Shown one piece after another: positions 37,183-46,466 of a DNA stretch of 64,000 nucleotides. The notes below the pieces were generated by a model that saw nothing but the letters and a program-made list of their open reading frames with translations, ran no database searches and had not been told where the DNA came from. Positions within the stretch are counted from its first letter, which is position 1, and each line of letters opens with the position of its first letter. Position numbers and translations under genes: made by a program. The stretch covers positions 97,892 through 161,891 of the forward strand of contig JAEPDS010000004.1 of the NCBI GenBank assembly GCA_016842065.1. Direction: 5' to 3'. The stretch comes from Candidatus Thiodiazotropha sp. 'RUGA'. Its GTDB lineage: Bacteria; Pseudomonadota; Gammaproteobacteria; Chromatiales; Chromatiaceae.

Positions 37183-38735
37183 CAAGCCCCTCCAAACAGT
37201 TTTCGAAAGGCCTTTTGATTCCCTTCGCTACTGAAGGAGGCAAACAGATTGGCAAACTCCTCTCGAGCGTTTGCCTGCCTTTCGAACAGGCGTCCCACCA
37301 GGACCCCCATCGCCATCAATGCACTGGCCGGCGCCCCCTCTTTGAGCATTTCGCTGCCGATATGCTCGAGTGACTGCGCCTGGACCTCCAGGTCCTGAAA
37401 CTCTCCCAGATTATCGAGGATCACCTTCAGCGCCTTGATCAACTCCCGAATCGCCGGCTTGGGATAGAGGCTCTGGAAAAACTCCATCATATAGCGCAGC
37501 TTCTTACAATCCTTGCGCAGGTCATGCAGCATTTCGGCCGGTGAGTCCGGCCCGATCGCCAAGCCATCGTTCAAGACCCGTGCATAGAGTTTACTGATCC
37601 GCTTGTCCGCCAACTTGGCGGTGGCCTTATTGGCGTTGGGCGCATTCTCCTGATTGGTATTACTCTCTTCAAGCCACGCCCGCCAGGTTTTGATCAGTTT
37701 ACGGAAATGAGGCGAATTGAGCTTTTTGACCAGTTTCCCCTGCTCTGTCTTGTGGTGGTTCAAAAGATAGCGGTAGAAAGGATCGAGATCTCCCTGCAAC
37801 GCTTCCGGCAGGCTGTCACGATACTGTTCATACTTCAACAGATAGACATCCAGATCCCGGGTCGGCCCGGTCACCTGGCCAATCCAGCCAAACCCCCGCT
37901 TGAAGGGTTCAAGCTGCTGGGGATCAAAAACCCCTTTGATCTGGCTCATCGCTGAGCGGGTACGCCGGGTTGCTACCCGAAGGTCGTGTAGAAATTCACT
38001 GTCGAGATCCGCTTTGGTGCCGGCAACGTTGGCCTCCAGGGTATTCAGCAGATCCAGCATGATCTGCCTGGCGGTACTGTCTGCACTGGCATAAGGATCG
38101 AGTCGATAGTTCAACTTGGAGCTGTAGTCTCCCGGTTTGATAGCGACACCCTGCAGCGCATCCTGGTAGAGGCTCTGCCCGCAGCTACGCAGCTTCATGG
38201 CCTTGAGGGATGCAACGATCTCCTCGAAATAGCTCTGATATCCCTTCAGCGGCTTCAACACAATGCGACCTTCCAACGGGCCTGATTGCTTGCCGTTAAT
38301 GGCGGCGTAGCTGTTCTGCTCCAGCACCACTCTCACCACGGTCTTCTCTTCATTATCCAGCAGGGCCAGAGTCTGCTGCTGCTGGATCACATGGACCTTG
38401 GGTTGCAAGACCCGCATTTCAAGTACGGGCGACAGCAAATCGGCCAGAGCACCGGCGGGAAGATCTTTTGCGAATCCGGGAGATTGATCAGTTATCTGAC
38501 TGAGTGGTTCCTCACGGCCCTTTATCGAGTGCCAGCAGAGCCGCTTGAGGGCACCCTGCTCCTGGTGTAGCTCACCACCCGCATTCCAGACTCTCCAGTC
38601 AAAACTGTCGTAGTAAGTCAGTTTTACTTTGGAGGGTACCTCTTCCCGTAAACCGTGGGACTCCTTGAAACTACTCTTCAACTGCTGAAGATCGAAATCG
38701 TCCGGTAACAGGTAGGAAATCGGGTGTAAGGGCAT
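37182..38735 (-). CDS. CHAD-domain protein with CYTH-like N-terminus
   Basis: A 517-residue protein. The N-terminal 200 residues resemble a CYTH triphosphate-tunnel domain (KVKLTYYDSFDWRVWNAGGELHQE) but lack a clear ExExK. The C-terminal half is a CHAD domain of two helical repeats, each starting with its His-Arg motif: FLHDLRVATRRTRSAM near 250 and MLHDLRKDCKKLRYMMEFF near 415. CHAD domains bind inorganic polyphosphate in other bacteria. A ParA gene follows with a one-base overlap. Confidence 0.88.
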   Translation of the reverse strand: MPLHPISYLLPDDFDLQQLKSSFKESHGLREEVPSKVKLTYYDSFDWRVWNAGGELHQEQGALKRLCWHSIKGREEPLSQITDQSPGFAKDLPAGALADLLSPVLEMRVLQPKVHVIQQQQTLALLDNEEKTVVRVVLEQNSYAAINGKQSGPLEGRIVLKPLKGYQSYFEEIVASLKAMKLRSCGQSLYQDALQGVAIKPGDYSSKLNYRLDPYASADSTARQIMLDLLNTLEANVAGTKADLDSEFLHDLRVATRRTRSAMSQIKGVFDPQQLEPFKRGFGWIGQVTGPTRDLDVYLLKYEQYRDSLPEALQGDLDPFYRYLLNHHKTEQGKLVKKLNSPHFRKLIKTWRAWLEESNTNQENAPNANKATAKLADKRISKLYARVLNDGLAIGPDSPAEMLHDLRKDCKKLRYMMEFFQSLYPKPAIRELIKALKVILDNLGEFQDLEVQAQSLEHIGSEMLKEGAPASALMAMGVLVGRLFERQANAREEFANLFASFSSEGNQKAFRKLFGGA

Positions 38736-39032
38736 ATTATTGTCTCTATTGCCAAACCATAAAGATTAACTGACCTGCCCTTGTGAAACAAATGGCAGAT
38801 CAGCTATAGGGTTGATCATAGACGAGAAATTCCAGCTTGGTATTGATATTGAGCAATCAAACAGGCTGGTGGAAGCCGGCTCAATGCAGGCCTGCCCACC
38901 CACAACAGGGAAAACTGCAGCCAAACAGACAGAAGTCCATCTCACTGATTGGCTGGCAAAGGCTTGCTCGGAAGTGACTCAATCTATGCAGGAAGAGCAC
39001 AACTGAACCGATTCCCCGGAGGCGTGGTGAAG

Positions 39033-41681
39033 CTACTCATCCGCAACGCTTTTACTCGCGATCTCAAACACATCCTTGGAGATATCCGCTTGCGCCAATA
39101 CCCGCTCAAACGCCTTCCGCATCAATTCCTGACGCGACTCATCGTAGCGCCGCCAGCGACTCATGATGCGCAACAGGCGGGCAGCGATCTGCGGATTCAG
39201 TGAGTCCAAAGTGATTACCTGATCGGCGAGAAACTCATAACCCGAACCGTCGGCCGCATGAAAGGCGGACAGGTTGGTTGAGCAGAAGGCGCCGATCAGG
39301 CTGCGCACCTTGTTGGGATTGCGTATAGAGAAGGCCGGATGCTCCATCAACGCCTGCACCGAGGCAAGGGTTCCAGGCAGATTGGAACCGGCCTGGACTG
39401 CAAACCACTTGTCCATGACCAGGGGATCCCCCTGCCACTTCGCTTCAAATTCGTTCAGCGCCCGGTCTCGCTCCGGGATATCACGATTGACCAAGCCATG
39501 CAAAGCGGCCATCACATCGGTCATGTTATCGGCTGTTTCGAACTGAGCCATGCAGATTCGGTCGATCTGCGAGTCTTCGAGACTCATCAGATAGTTCAAG
39601 GCGAGGTTTTTCAGGCGTCTCTGCCCGATTGATGCGGAGGAAATCTCATAAACCTGCGACTGATTGCGCTCATAGACCGCGGTAAAATCATCCCGCAGTG
39701 CTTCAGCCAGAGCCTGTTTCAACCATTGGCGTGCCTGATGTATTGCCTCCACATCCACCTGTGTCATCTGATCACCGATGGTCGATTCCGAAGGCAGAGT
39801 CAACAGTTCGCTCAACAGCGCTTTGTCGGCCTGTTGATCGGTCAGCGCCAAACGGCAGGCCTCGACAAATCCCCCCGGCAATGCCAGCGACTGGCCCTGT
39901 TGACAGGCTTCAACCAGATTCAGCAAGGTACGTCTGGCCAGCGTCTGTGCAGCATCCCAGCGATTAAAGTCATCCGACTCTCTCGCCATCAGGAACATCA
40001 ACTGATCGTCGCTGTAGTCATACTCCAGCTTGACCGGTGCAGAGAATCCTCGCAGGATCGAAGGCACCGGCTGTTGCGCAAGATCATGAAAGACGAAAGT
40101 CTGCGTCGCCTCGGTCAACTCCAGCACCTGCTCCTTGAACAAGCCCGTTGCTCCCGCACGGCTGTTCAGCGGCAGAGACTCGCCCTGACTGTCCAACAGC
40201 GCCAGAGCGATGGGGATATGAAAAGGTTTTTTCTGCTTCTGTCCCGGGGTTTCCGGTGTCGTTTGACTGAATGTGATTTGCAAACTCCCCTGCTGCTCAT
40301 CATAGTCTGTCGACACTCGTACCTGCGGTGTCCCGGATTGGCTGTACCAGAGACGAAACTGGCTCAGATCCCGCGCACTCGCATCTTCCATGCATTTGAC
40401 GAAATCGTCGGTTGTCACCGCCTCTCCGTCGTGCCGCTCAAAATAGAGATCCGTTGCCTTACGGTAGGTTTCGGCACCCAATAGGTTGGCCTGCATCCTG
40501 ACCACTTCCGCACCTTTCTCATAGACAGTAACGGTATAGAAGTTGTTGATCTCGATGTAGCTCTCCGGACGCACTGGATGGGCCATCGGCCCCGCATCCT
40601 CGGCAAACTGGTGGCTGCGCAGCAGTCGCACATCCTCGATCCGTTTCACCCCGCGAGAGCCCATGTCGGCAGAAAACTCCTGATCCCTGAAGACCGTCAA
40701 GCCCTCTTTTAAACTGAGCTGAAACCAATCCCGGCAGGTGATGCGGTTACCGGTCCAGTTATGAAAATACTCATGGGCGATCACCCCCTCGATATGCTGA
40801 AAATCACTGTCGGTGGCCGTATCAGGGCGGGCCAGCACAAATTTGGAATTAAAGATATTCAGCCCTTTGTTCTCCATCGCCCCCATATTGAAATCGTTGA
40901 CCGCGACGATCATGAAGATATCGAGATCGTACTCCCGGCCATAGCGCTCCTCATCCCAGGCCATGGCATGTTTCAACGAAACCATCGCATGGTCGCACTT
41001 ATCGATGTTTTCCGGTTCCACATAGATGCGCAGATCGACCTCACGGCCGGAACCGGTGGTGTAGCTGTCCTGCTTAAACCTCAGATCGCCGGCAACCAGG
41101 GCAAACAGATAGCAGGGTTTGGGAAAGGGATCCTCCCAACGAACCTGATGACGCCCCTCCGGCAGATCCTGCTGTTGGACACAGTTACCGTTGGAGAGGA
41201 GTACCGGGTAGGCCGCTTTATCGGCAATGATGGTTGTGTCGAAGCTGGCCATCACATCGGGTCGGTCGGGAAAATAGGTGATCCGTCTGAATCCTTCCGC
41301 CTCACATTGGGTACAGTACATCTTTCCCGACTGATAGAGCCCTTCCAGTGCCGTATTCTCCTGTGGCCTGATCTCTACCAGGGTCGACAGGGTGAATCGC
41401 TGTTTGAGGTCAGCAATGGTAAGCGTATGGTCATCCAACTGATAGGAGGTCTCATCCAACGCCTGGCCATCAATGGCAAGCTGCAGAAGCTTCAACTTCT
41501 CACCATCCAGCACCAGCTCCGGATTCTGCTCGGTCGAGGCAGGATTGCGACGCATCTGCAGGCGGCTTGTAACCAAAGTCTTATCCTGCTGCAGATCGAA
41601 CTCCAGAGAGACCTGATCAACCAGAAAGTGTGGTGGCTGATAGTCTTTGAGATAGATGGACTTGGCGTTATCTGTTCGCAT
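39033..41681 (-). CDS. pepN: Aminopeptidase N
   Basis: An 882-residue M1 metallopeptidase that removes N-terminal residues from peptides in the cytoplasm. The exopeptidase motif GAMENKGLNIFN and the zinc site HEYFH with the third ligand 18 residues later (KEGLTVFRDQEFSAD) are present near residues 260-325. The ERAP1-like C-terminal helical domain ends in IASKSVADE. Length matches E. coli PepN (870). Start ATG 41681 has AGGA upstream. Downstream CHAD and ParA genes lie on the same strand after a 297-bp gap. Confidence 0.96.
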   Translation of the reverse strand: MRTDNAKSIYLKDYQPPHFLVDQVSLEFDLQQDKTLVTSRLQMRRNPASTEQNPELVLDGEKLKLLQLAIDGQALDETSYQLDDHTLTIADLKQRFTLSTLVEIRPQENTALEGLYQSGKMYCTQCEAEGFRRITYFPDRPDVMASFDTTIIADKAAYPVLLSNGNCVQQQDLPEGRHQVRWEDPFPKPCYLFALVAGDLRFKQDSYTTGSGREVDLRIYVEPENIDKCDHAMVSLKHAMAWDEERYGREYDLDIFMIVAVNDFNMGAMENKGLNIFNSKFVLARPDTATDSDFQHIEGVIAHEYFHNWTGNRITCRDWFQLSLKEGLTVFRDQEFSADMGSRGVKRIEDVRLLRSHQFAEDAGPMAHPVRPESYIEINNFYTVTVYEKGAEVVRMQANLLGAETYRKATDLYFERHDGEAVTTDDFVKCMEDASARDLSQFRLWYSQSGTPQVRVSTDYDEQQGSLQITFSQTTPETPGQKQKKPFHIPIALALLDSQGESLPLNSRAGATGLFKEQVLELTEATQTFVFHDLAQQPVPSILRGFSAPVKLEYDYSDDQLMFLMARESDDFNRWDAAQTLARRTLLNLVEACQQGQSLALPGGFVEACRLALTDQQADKALLSELLTLPSESTIGDQMTQVDVEAIHQARQWLKQALAEALRDDFTAVYERNQSQVYEISSASIGQRRLKNLALNYLMSLEDSQIDRICMAQFETADNMTDVMAALHGLVNRDIPERDRALNEFEAKWQGDPLVMDKWFAVQAGSNLPGTLASVQALMEHPAFSIRNPNKVRSLIGAFCSTNLSAFHAADGSGYEFLADQVITLDSLNPQIAARLLRIMSRWRRYDESRQELMRKAFERVLAQADISKDVFEIASKSVADE

Positions 41682-42173
41682 CGGAATTCCTGTCTGTTGT
41701 ACAACAGCCCCGCTGTTGCCTATTGATCGTTTATCTTGAGCAGTCTAAAGCTGCGAGTTGAAAGCAACAATGGTGTTGCACAATTTTCTTATGCCATTCA
41801 TCAGGTGACTGATTAAACCCTGCTCAGGACTTAAACCATCACTTGCTTGAGGCGTGACACACCGGGTCTATTATCGCCAATTAGGGCCTAGGGCGAATGG
41901 TACTTACTTAAGCGTTATTTGGCGGGGCATGGCCCCACCAAAACCCTTTGATAGAACTCGATGCAATGAGTTCTGATGCTTATTGCCCGGCGAGTTATCA
42001 CTAATCCAATAGCCTGTTGTGACGAACTCAGCAACCCAGCAGATTTCATGGCATATCAACAGATACAGGCTATCCTCCGGTAGAAGTGTGATCAGCCTGC
42101 TGTTAGGATACTACTCCATTATAAAAAACTATTTTTACCGCTATTACAGTTAGTTAGCATGAGGAGCCCATTA
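41682..42173. other. 492-bp region between pepN and grxC with a degenerate repeat element
   Basis: No credible gene. From 41882 to about 42016 is a decayed relative of the inverted-repeat elements: TTAGGGCCTA, then the GGGCGAATGG...GGCCCCACCA block also found at 23351-23450, then ACTAATCCAATAGCCTG. The remainder should hold divergent promoters. Confidence 0.6.
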
Positions 42174-42443
42174 ATGCCACAAGTCGTCATGTATTCCACC
42201 GCGATCTGCCCCTACTGTGTTCGCGCCAAACATCTGTTGGAGAACAAGGGGGTCACCTATGAGGAGATCCGGATCGATCATGATCGGGAAATCATGCAGG
42301 AAATGATGCGTCGCAGCAATCGTCACACCGTGCCGCAGATCTTCATCGATGAGTTTCATGTGGGTGGCTATGACGATCTTGCGTCGATGGAGATCTCTGG
42401 GCAGCTCAACCAGCTGCTGGGAATTGCGGATGACGACCTTTGA
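42174..42443 (+). CDS. grxC: Glutaredoxin 3
   Basis: An 89-residue glutathione-dependent dithiol oxidoreductase. The active site is C12-PY-C15 in STAICPYCVRAK, with the glutathione-binding TVPQIF (cis-Pro) and HVGGYDDL segments. ATG 42174 is chosen since GAGGAG lies about ten nt upstream; the ATG at 42159 overlaps that site. The stop overlaps the start of hslR by 14 bp, so the two are coupled. Confidence 0.95.
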   Translation: MPQVVMYSTAICPYCVRAKHLLENKGVTYEEIRIDHDREIMQEMMRRSNRHTVPQIFIDEFHVGGYDDLASMEISGQLNQLLGIADDDL

Positions 42444-42834
42444 TCTGACAGCAAAGGTGCGGCTCGACAAGTGGCTCTGGGCGGCGCGCTTCTTCAAGAC
42501 CCGACAGATCGCTGCTGAAGCGATCAACGGAGGCAAGGTACACCTCAATGGACAACGTACCAAACCGGGGAAAGAGGTAAAGGCTGGAAGCCACTTGAGA
42601 ATTCACAAAGGCTCCCTGGAGTGGGATATCCAGGTGTCTGTTCCGGCAGATCGAAGACGACCTGCAAGCGAGGCCCGACTATTCTATGAAGAGACACCGG
42701 AGAGTATCGCCAGGCGGGAGAAGGTGATTGAAGCGCAACGATTGGAACGCGCCAGCCTGCCTCAACCAGCCCATGGCAAGCCCTCCAAACGGGACCGTCG
42801 TATGATTCACCGTTTCACCAATAAATCGGGATAA
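42430..42834 (+). CDS. hslR: Ribosome-associated heat shock protein Hsp15 (S4 domain)
   Basis: A 134-residue RNA-binding protein. The S4 domain is at the N-terminus (VRLDKWLWAARFFKTRQIAAEAINGGKVHLNG), followed by the GKEVKAGSHLRI strand and a basic C-terminal tail (GKPSKRDRRMIHRF). Hsp15 rescues 50S subunits with a stalled nascent chain. ATG 42430 lies inside the end of grxC. The tail length fits the Hsp15 group rather than a short S4 protein. Confidence 0.93.
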   Translation: MTTFDLTAKVRLDKWLWAARFFKTRQIAAEAINGGKVHLNGQRTKPGKEVKAGSHLRIHKGSLEWDIQVSVPADRRRPASEARLFYEETPESIARREKVIEAQRLERASLPQPAHGKPSKRDRRMIHRFTNKSG

Positions 42835-42836
42835 TC

Positions 42837-43286
42837 ATGGACCAGGACGCTTTCCGTCGTACTTATCGGGAGATGAACGAGCGTTTTTGCGCCTATGAGA
42901 AGAGCCTGCTCTCCCGCCACTGCGATTGCAGCCAGGCAAAAAAGATCTGTATTGCTGAGAGAGAGGGTGTCCACTGCATCTCTGATGAAGCCAACGCCCA
43001 ATGTCTCGAACTGCTGAAAAACCTGCGCCACCAAGCCCGTTTTGCGCTGAAATCAAACAACGACAATGAGGTGCTGCCCCACGGCAAGGCGATGCGTCTC
43101 CAGGTAGGTGGTCTGCGTGGGCTCTTCTCCGTACTCTATCCGGATCAGACGACTCCGGAAGTCATCGAGGATGTGTTTCAACTGATCAGCCGGGCCAAAG
43201 CCGAATACAACAGTCTGGACAATCTGCCTTTCCAGACCCTGATCCAGCATGTCTCCGCCTATCAGGGGCGACGTCGGCTGAGATAA
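42837..43286 (+). CDS. Cys-rich protein of unknown function after hslR
   Basis: A 149-residue protein that starts almost directly after hslR (ATG two bp after the stop), so it belongs to grxC-hslR. The N-terminal third has seven cysteines (FCAYEK, RHCDCSQ, KKICIA, VHCIS, AQCLEL), a density suggesting zinc or an iron-sulfur cluster. The rest is helical with a basic end (YQGRRRLR). No named family was recognised. Confidence 0.75.
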   Translation: MDQDAFRRTYREMNERFCAYEKSLLSRHCDCSQAKKICIAEREGVHCISDEANAQCLELLKNLRHQARFALKSNNDNEVLPHGKAMRLQVGGLRGLFSVLYPDQTTPEVIEDVFQLISRAKAEYNSLDNLPFQTLIQHVSAYQGRRRLR

Positions 43287-43303
43287 CTCACGAATTCAAT
43301 AAG

Positions 43304-43330
43304 ATTTCAGTCCGCGAATAAACGCAAATG
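43304..43330. repeat. TCCGCRAATRAACGC-type dispersed repeat
   Basis: ATTTCAGTCCGCGAATAAACGCAAATG follows the Cys-rich gene and matches 34450-34485 with an internal deletion. Confidence 0.65.
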
Positions 43331-43490
43331 GTCTGTTGTAGCGATGACAAATCTGGACAGGTAAATAGATCATCTGGCGCTGATCTGGAATTGGCGAATG
43401 GTTGCTGTGATTGGCCTCCATTCTCGGCCAATGAACTCAGTTTCCGGTGATGCTATGCCAAAGGATCCGATCTTGAAAACGACACTCGAT

Positions 43491-44591
43491 TTAGAGTAAG
43501 CGTTGCAAGTGGTGTTTCAACGGGTCGAAAACCGGCGCGAGTTTTTTTCGCATCAGGCTACCGATCGCATCCGTTTTGCAAAATACCGGACGAACCACAC
43601 CGTAGCCCATGCCGGATAGAAGATAGAGGGTGCGCAGCTCCTGCTCCCGGCCCTCTGCTGCAGCAACGCAGGCATCCAGTTGCTGATCAACCAGTGCGTC
43701 GGCCTCCTGCTGTAACTGTTGCAGGGTCAGATCCGGATCCCCATGCGGACGCAGTGCTGAGAAATAGTCCTGCAGAACATCCAGCAGCAGGGTCACCACA
43801 TCCTGATTGGCCGGCTTCTCCATCACCTTCAGAACCGTTGCTAAAAAACCCTGACCTTGAGGACTTTTGATGCGCAGCATGAGATCTGCATAGGCATTGC
43901 CACGATCAGCCAGAATCTGCCAGGCTGACCGCTCGCCCTCAGCGAGCGCCCTGGGCGCCGGCACTTGGGGCAGATCATCCGGTAGGCTGGCGAGGAACCC
44001 CAGGTAGTAGGTGGGCTTTCGACCGCAACGACGCCACAGTTCCTGCCGCTCGTCATCGCTGATCAATCCGGGTTGCAACACCAGCCGAAGGCTCTCGACG
44101 ATACTCAGAGGTTCTGTCTCGAAAGGCAGGTATTCAATCAGAAAACGGGCCAGTTCAGGCCCCATCTCCCCGCCCGTAACCTGAGGATTCTGCAACATCC
44201 TTCTGGCATTGTCCGGCTCCTGCGAGGTCCACCAGGCACGTCTGGCAACTTCATTGGTCAGGCCTTTGGCGGAAGTGATGGCAACCACCGCTTCCGGTTC
44301 CCCGAGTAACAGCAGCTGTTCCAGGTTATCATCCCGGGTCTGCCCCATGCGGCTCCAGCGTTTGAGATAGACCGGATAGCCCCCGGGGGAACCCAGCACA
44401 TGGCCTGACAGGCTCTCCCTCACCATGCGAAGGTAGAGATCTTCACGGCAGTTGGGGTTCAGCGAGAGGGCGCTTTCACCTTTTTCCGTCAAGGCATGCA
44501 GGGTCATGGATGATTCATCAATGCGGATAGCCTGCGGCTTATTCGCCAACAGAACATTCAGACGCAGGGCATCTTCGCTTGAAAGATCCAT
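43491..44591 (-). CDS. dsrS: Sulfur oxidation protein DsrS
   Basis: A 366-residue cytoplasmic protein with no signal peptide or membrane span and no recognised enzymatic motif. The assignment comes from position: it is the last gene of dsrABEFHCMKLJOPNRS and has the expected size. In Allochromatium vinosum DsrS is a soluble accessory protein not essential for sulfur oxidation. The sequence is Leu-rich and helical throughout, with only two cysteines, so no cofactor site can be proposed. Confidence 0.85.
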   Translation of the reverse strand: MDLSSEDALRLNVLLANKPQAIRIDESSMTLHALTEKGESALSLNPNCREDLYLRMVRESLSGHVLGSPGGYPVYLKRWSRMGQTRDDNLEQLLLLGEPEAVVAITSAKGLTNEVARRAWWTSQEPDNARRMLQNPQVTGGEMGPELARFLIEYLPFETEPLSIVESLRLVLQPGLISDDERQELWRRCGRKPTYYLGFLASLPDDLPQVPAPRALAEGERSAWQILADRGNAYADLMLRIKSPQGQGFLATVLKVMEKPANQDVVTLLLDVLQDYFSALRPHGDPDLTLQQLQQEADALVDQQLDACVAAAEGREQELRTLYLLSGMGYGVVRPVFCKTDAIGSLMRKKLAPVFDPLKHHLQRLL

Positions 44592-44617
44592 ATCGGCAGA
44601 TGACAGTGGGGTATGAC

Positions 44618-44938
44618 CTACTGTACTGGCTCTTTGGGTGGTGAGTAGTTGCTATCCTTGGGATTGATAAAGATGAATTCGCTTTCGCCATCATCCAGCT
44701 CGGCAAAATCCATCGTCGTCTCATCCAACAATGAATAGTACTCAGGCGTCATGATGATACTGACCCCTTCCGAATCGAACTGAATATCCTCTTCGCTGGC
44801 GTCATCGAATCCCATCAGATAATCAAAGCTGCCGTCTTCCTTCTGCTGTGCAGCGAAGCGTAATGCCATACCTTCAGTACCGCCCATTTTCGCGGCCTGC
44901 ACAATCTGCTCAGCTGCTCGAGGTGTAATTTTAAACAT
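44618..44938 (-). CDS. dsrR: DsrR, cysteine-less IscA-like protein
   Basis: A 106-residue A-type scaffold-like protein (MFKITPRAAEQIVQAAKMGG, then MALRF strand and the MTPEYYSLLDETTMDF region). It has no cysteine at all, whereas IscA/SufA proteins have three; this loss is the hallmark of DsrR. In A. vinosum it influences dsr expression after transcription. It lies between dsrN and dsrS. Confidence 0.9.
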   Translation of the reverse strand: MFKITPRAAEQIVQAAKMGGTEGMALRFAAQQKEDGSFDYLMGFDDASEEDIQFDSEGVSIIMTPEYYSLLDETTMDFAELDDGESEFIFINPKDSNYSPPKEPVQ

Positions 44939-44958
44939 CGCTCACCTGTTGTTTGCTC

Positions 44959-46344
44959 TCAAACGTTTTTCACTGACGCTACCAGCGCCAGAAAACGCGC
45001 CACCCAGTTGTTACCGCCTACGCTGCGTCTGTGAGTATAACTTGCCAGCAGATTTTTATAGACGTAACCATCATTTTTACCGTCGATACCAAAGCCCCGC
45101 TCCACCCGGTAGGCGTAGTCATCCTGTTGCGCCTTCAACCCAACCAGAGATGAGTAGTGAAACTCATGGGCAAAGATCTCCTGATTCCCCTCTCCGAAGT
45201 TTGGCCATGGACTCCTGCCGGTTTCACTCAGCCGCACGTAGCCTCTGCCCTGGGGCTTTTCATGCATCACCGTATCGGCCGGTATCACACCTGCCATTCT
45301 ACATTTTTTCCCTTGCCAGGACAGACTCCGGGTCAAATAGATCAAGCCGCCACATTCCGCATAGACAGGCCCACCCCGCTCGATGAAACCGACGATCGCC
45401 TGTTGCATATCCGGATTGCTCTCGATCTGCTCCATGGTCGTTTCCGGGAAACCACCACCGAGAAAAATACCATCCACATCAGGCAGTTCCCGATCTTTCA
45501 GGGTATTGAATTCAAGCAGCTCCGCACCCGATTCCCGGAACCTGTCCAGATCATCCGGGTAGTAGAAGCCGAACGCCTCATCCCTGGCCAGACCGATTTT
45601 CAGCCCTGCATAAGGCCGCTCTGAATTCAATGAATTTTGTGTGGATGCCGTGCCAATCGGCTCAGCACCATTGGCAATTTCGAGAAAACGGTCAAGATCC
45701 ACATTGGTTTTGGCGGTTTCCGCCAACTTGTTGATGAGCTTTTCAGAGCTCTGCTCCTCATTGCTCGGAATCAGACCCAGATGGCGTTCGACGATCTGCA
45801 GTTCCGGATCCGCCTGTACGGCGCCCAATACCGGAATGTCCGTGTAGTGCTCAACCACCTGAATCAACTTCGACTGATGGCGACTGCCGCCAACCTGATT
45901 GAGAATCACCCCATTGATCCGTATATTCGGGTCGAATGCCTGATAGCCTAGCAACAGGGGGGCAATGCCCCGGGTCATACCCCGACAGTTGATGACCAAT
46001 ACGACCGGAGTCCCAAGATGAACGGCCATCGCAGCATTACTGTTTGAACCGGCCACATCGATGCCGTCATACAATCCCTTGTTTCCCTCGATCAGCGCCA
46101 GATCGCTATTCTGCTGCTGATTGATATAGCGCTCACTAATCTCATCCCGGCTCTGAGTGTAGAAATCCAGGTTGTAGCAAGCTCTGCCTGCCGCAGCGCT
46201 CAACCAGAGGGGATCGATATAGTCCGGCCCCTTCTTGAAGGGTTGCACCCGTACACCCCTCTCCACCAGAGCGCGCACAAGTCCAATCGAAAGCGTGGTC
46301 TTGCCGGAGGATTTATGGGCGGCTGATATGTAGATTGATGGCAC
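44959..46344 (-). CDS. dsrN: DsrN, sirohaem amidating enzyme
   Basis: A 461-residue CobB/CbiA-type cobyrinate diamide synthase homologue that amidates sirohaem for DsrAB. An N-terminal P-loop (ISAAHKSSGKTTLSIGL) is followed by a class I glutamine amidotransferase domain with catalytic cysteine in VYAECGGLIYL and a GRGYVRL segment. Start is GTG 46344 with no clear ribosome site. A terminator-like hairpin separates it from dsrP, so dsrNRS may form its own transcript. Confidence 0.92.
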   Translation of the reverse strand: MPSIYISAAHKSSGKTTLSIGLVRALVERGVRVQPFKKGPDYIDPLWLSAAAGRACYNLDFYTQSRDEISERYINQQQNSDLALIEGNKGLYDGIDVAGSNSNAAMAVHLGTPVVLVINCRGMTRGIAPLLLGYQAFDPNIRINGVILNQVGGSRHQSKLIQVVEHYTDIPVLGAVQADPELQIVERHLGLIPSNEEQSSEKLINKLAETAKTNVDLDRFLEIANGAEPIGTASTQNSLNSERPYAGLKIGLARDEAFGFYYPDDLDRFRESGAELLEFNTLKDRELPDVDGIFLGGGFPETTMEQIESNPDMQQAIVGFIERGGPVYAECGGLIYLTRSLSWQGKKCRMAGVIPADTVMHEKPQGRGYVRLSETGRSPWPNFGEGNQEIFAHEFHYSSLVGLKAQQDDYAYRVERGFGIDGKNDGYVYKNLLASYTHRRSVGGNNWVARFLALVASVKNV

Positions 46345-46403
46345 GATTGATGGGGTTGGATTTTTTAAATAAGCTGACTACATCCTACGCTGTAAACAAA
46401 AAA

Positions 46404-46428
46404 TCCACCACCGCAAAGCGGTGATGGA
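46404..46428 (-). terminator. Intrinsic-terminator-like hairpin between dsrP and dsrN
   Basis: On the minus strand TCCATCACCGC-TTT-GCGGTGGTGGA (one mismatch) is followed by TTTTTTGTTT. It lies about 40 bp past the dsrP stop. Confidence 0.7.
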
Positions 46429-46466
46429 TCTTAGGGCTTGTTCGACTGTCGAGGATAGAAGATCGA

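Noticed and set aside
38812-39006. A 64-codon plus-strand frame between the CHAD gene and pepN
   Set aside because: TTG start, no ribosome site, no protein-like pattern; treated as intergenic.
40761-41726. Plus-strand frame of 321 codons
   Set aside because: Antisense to the first third of pepN; no start signal or domain.
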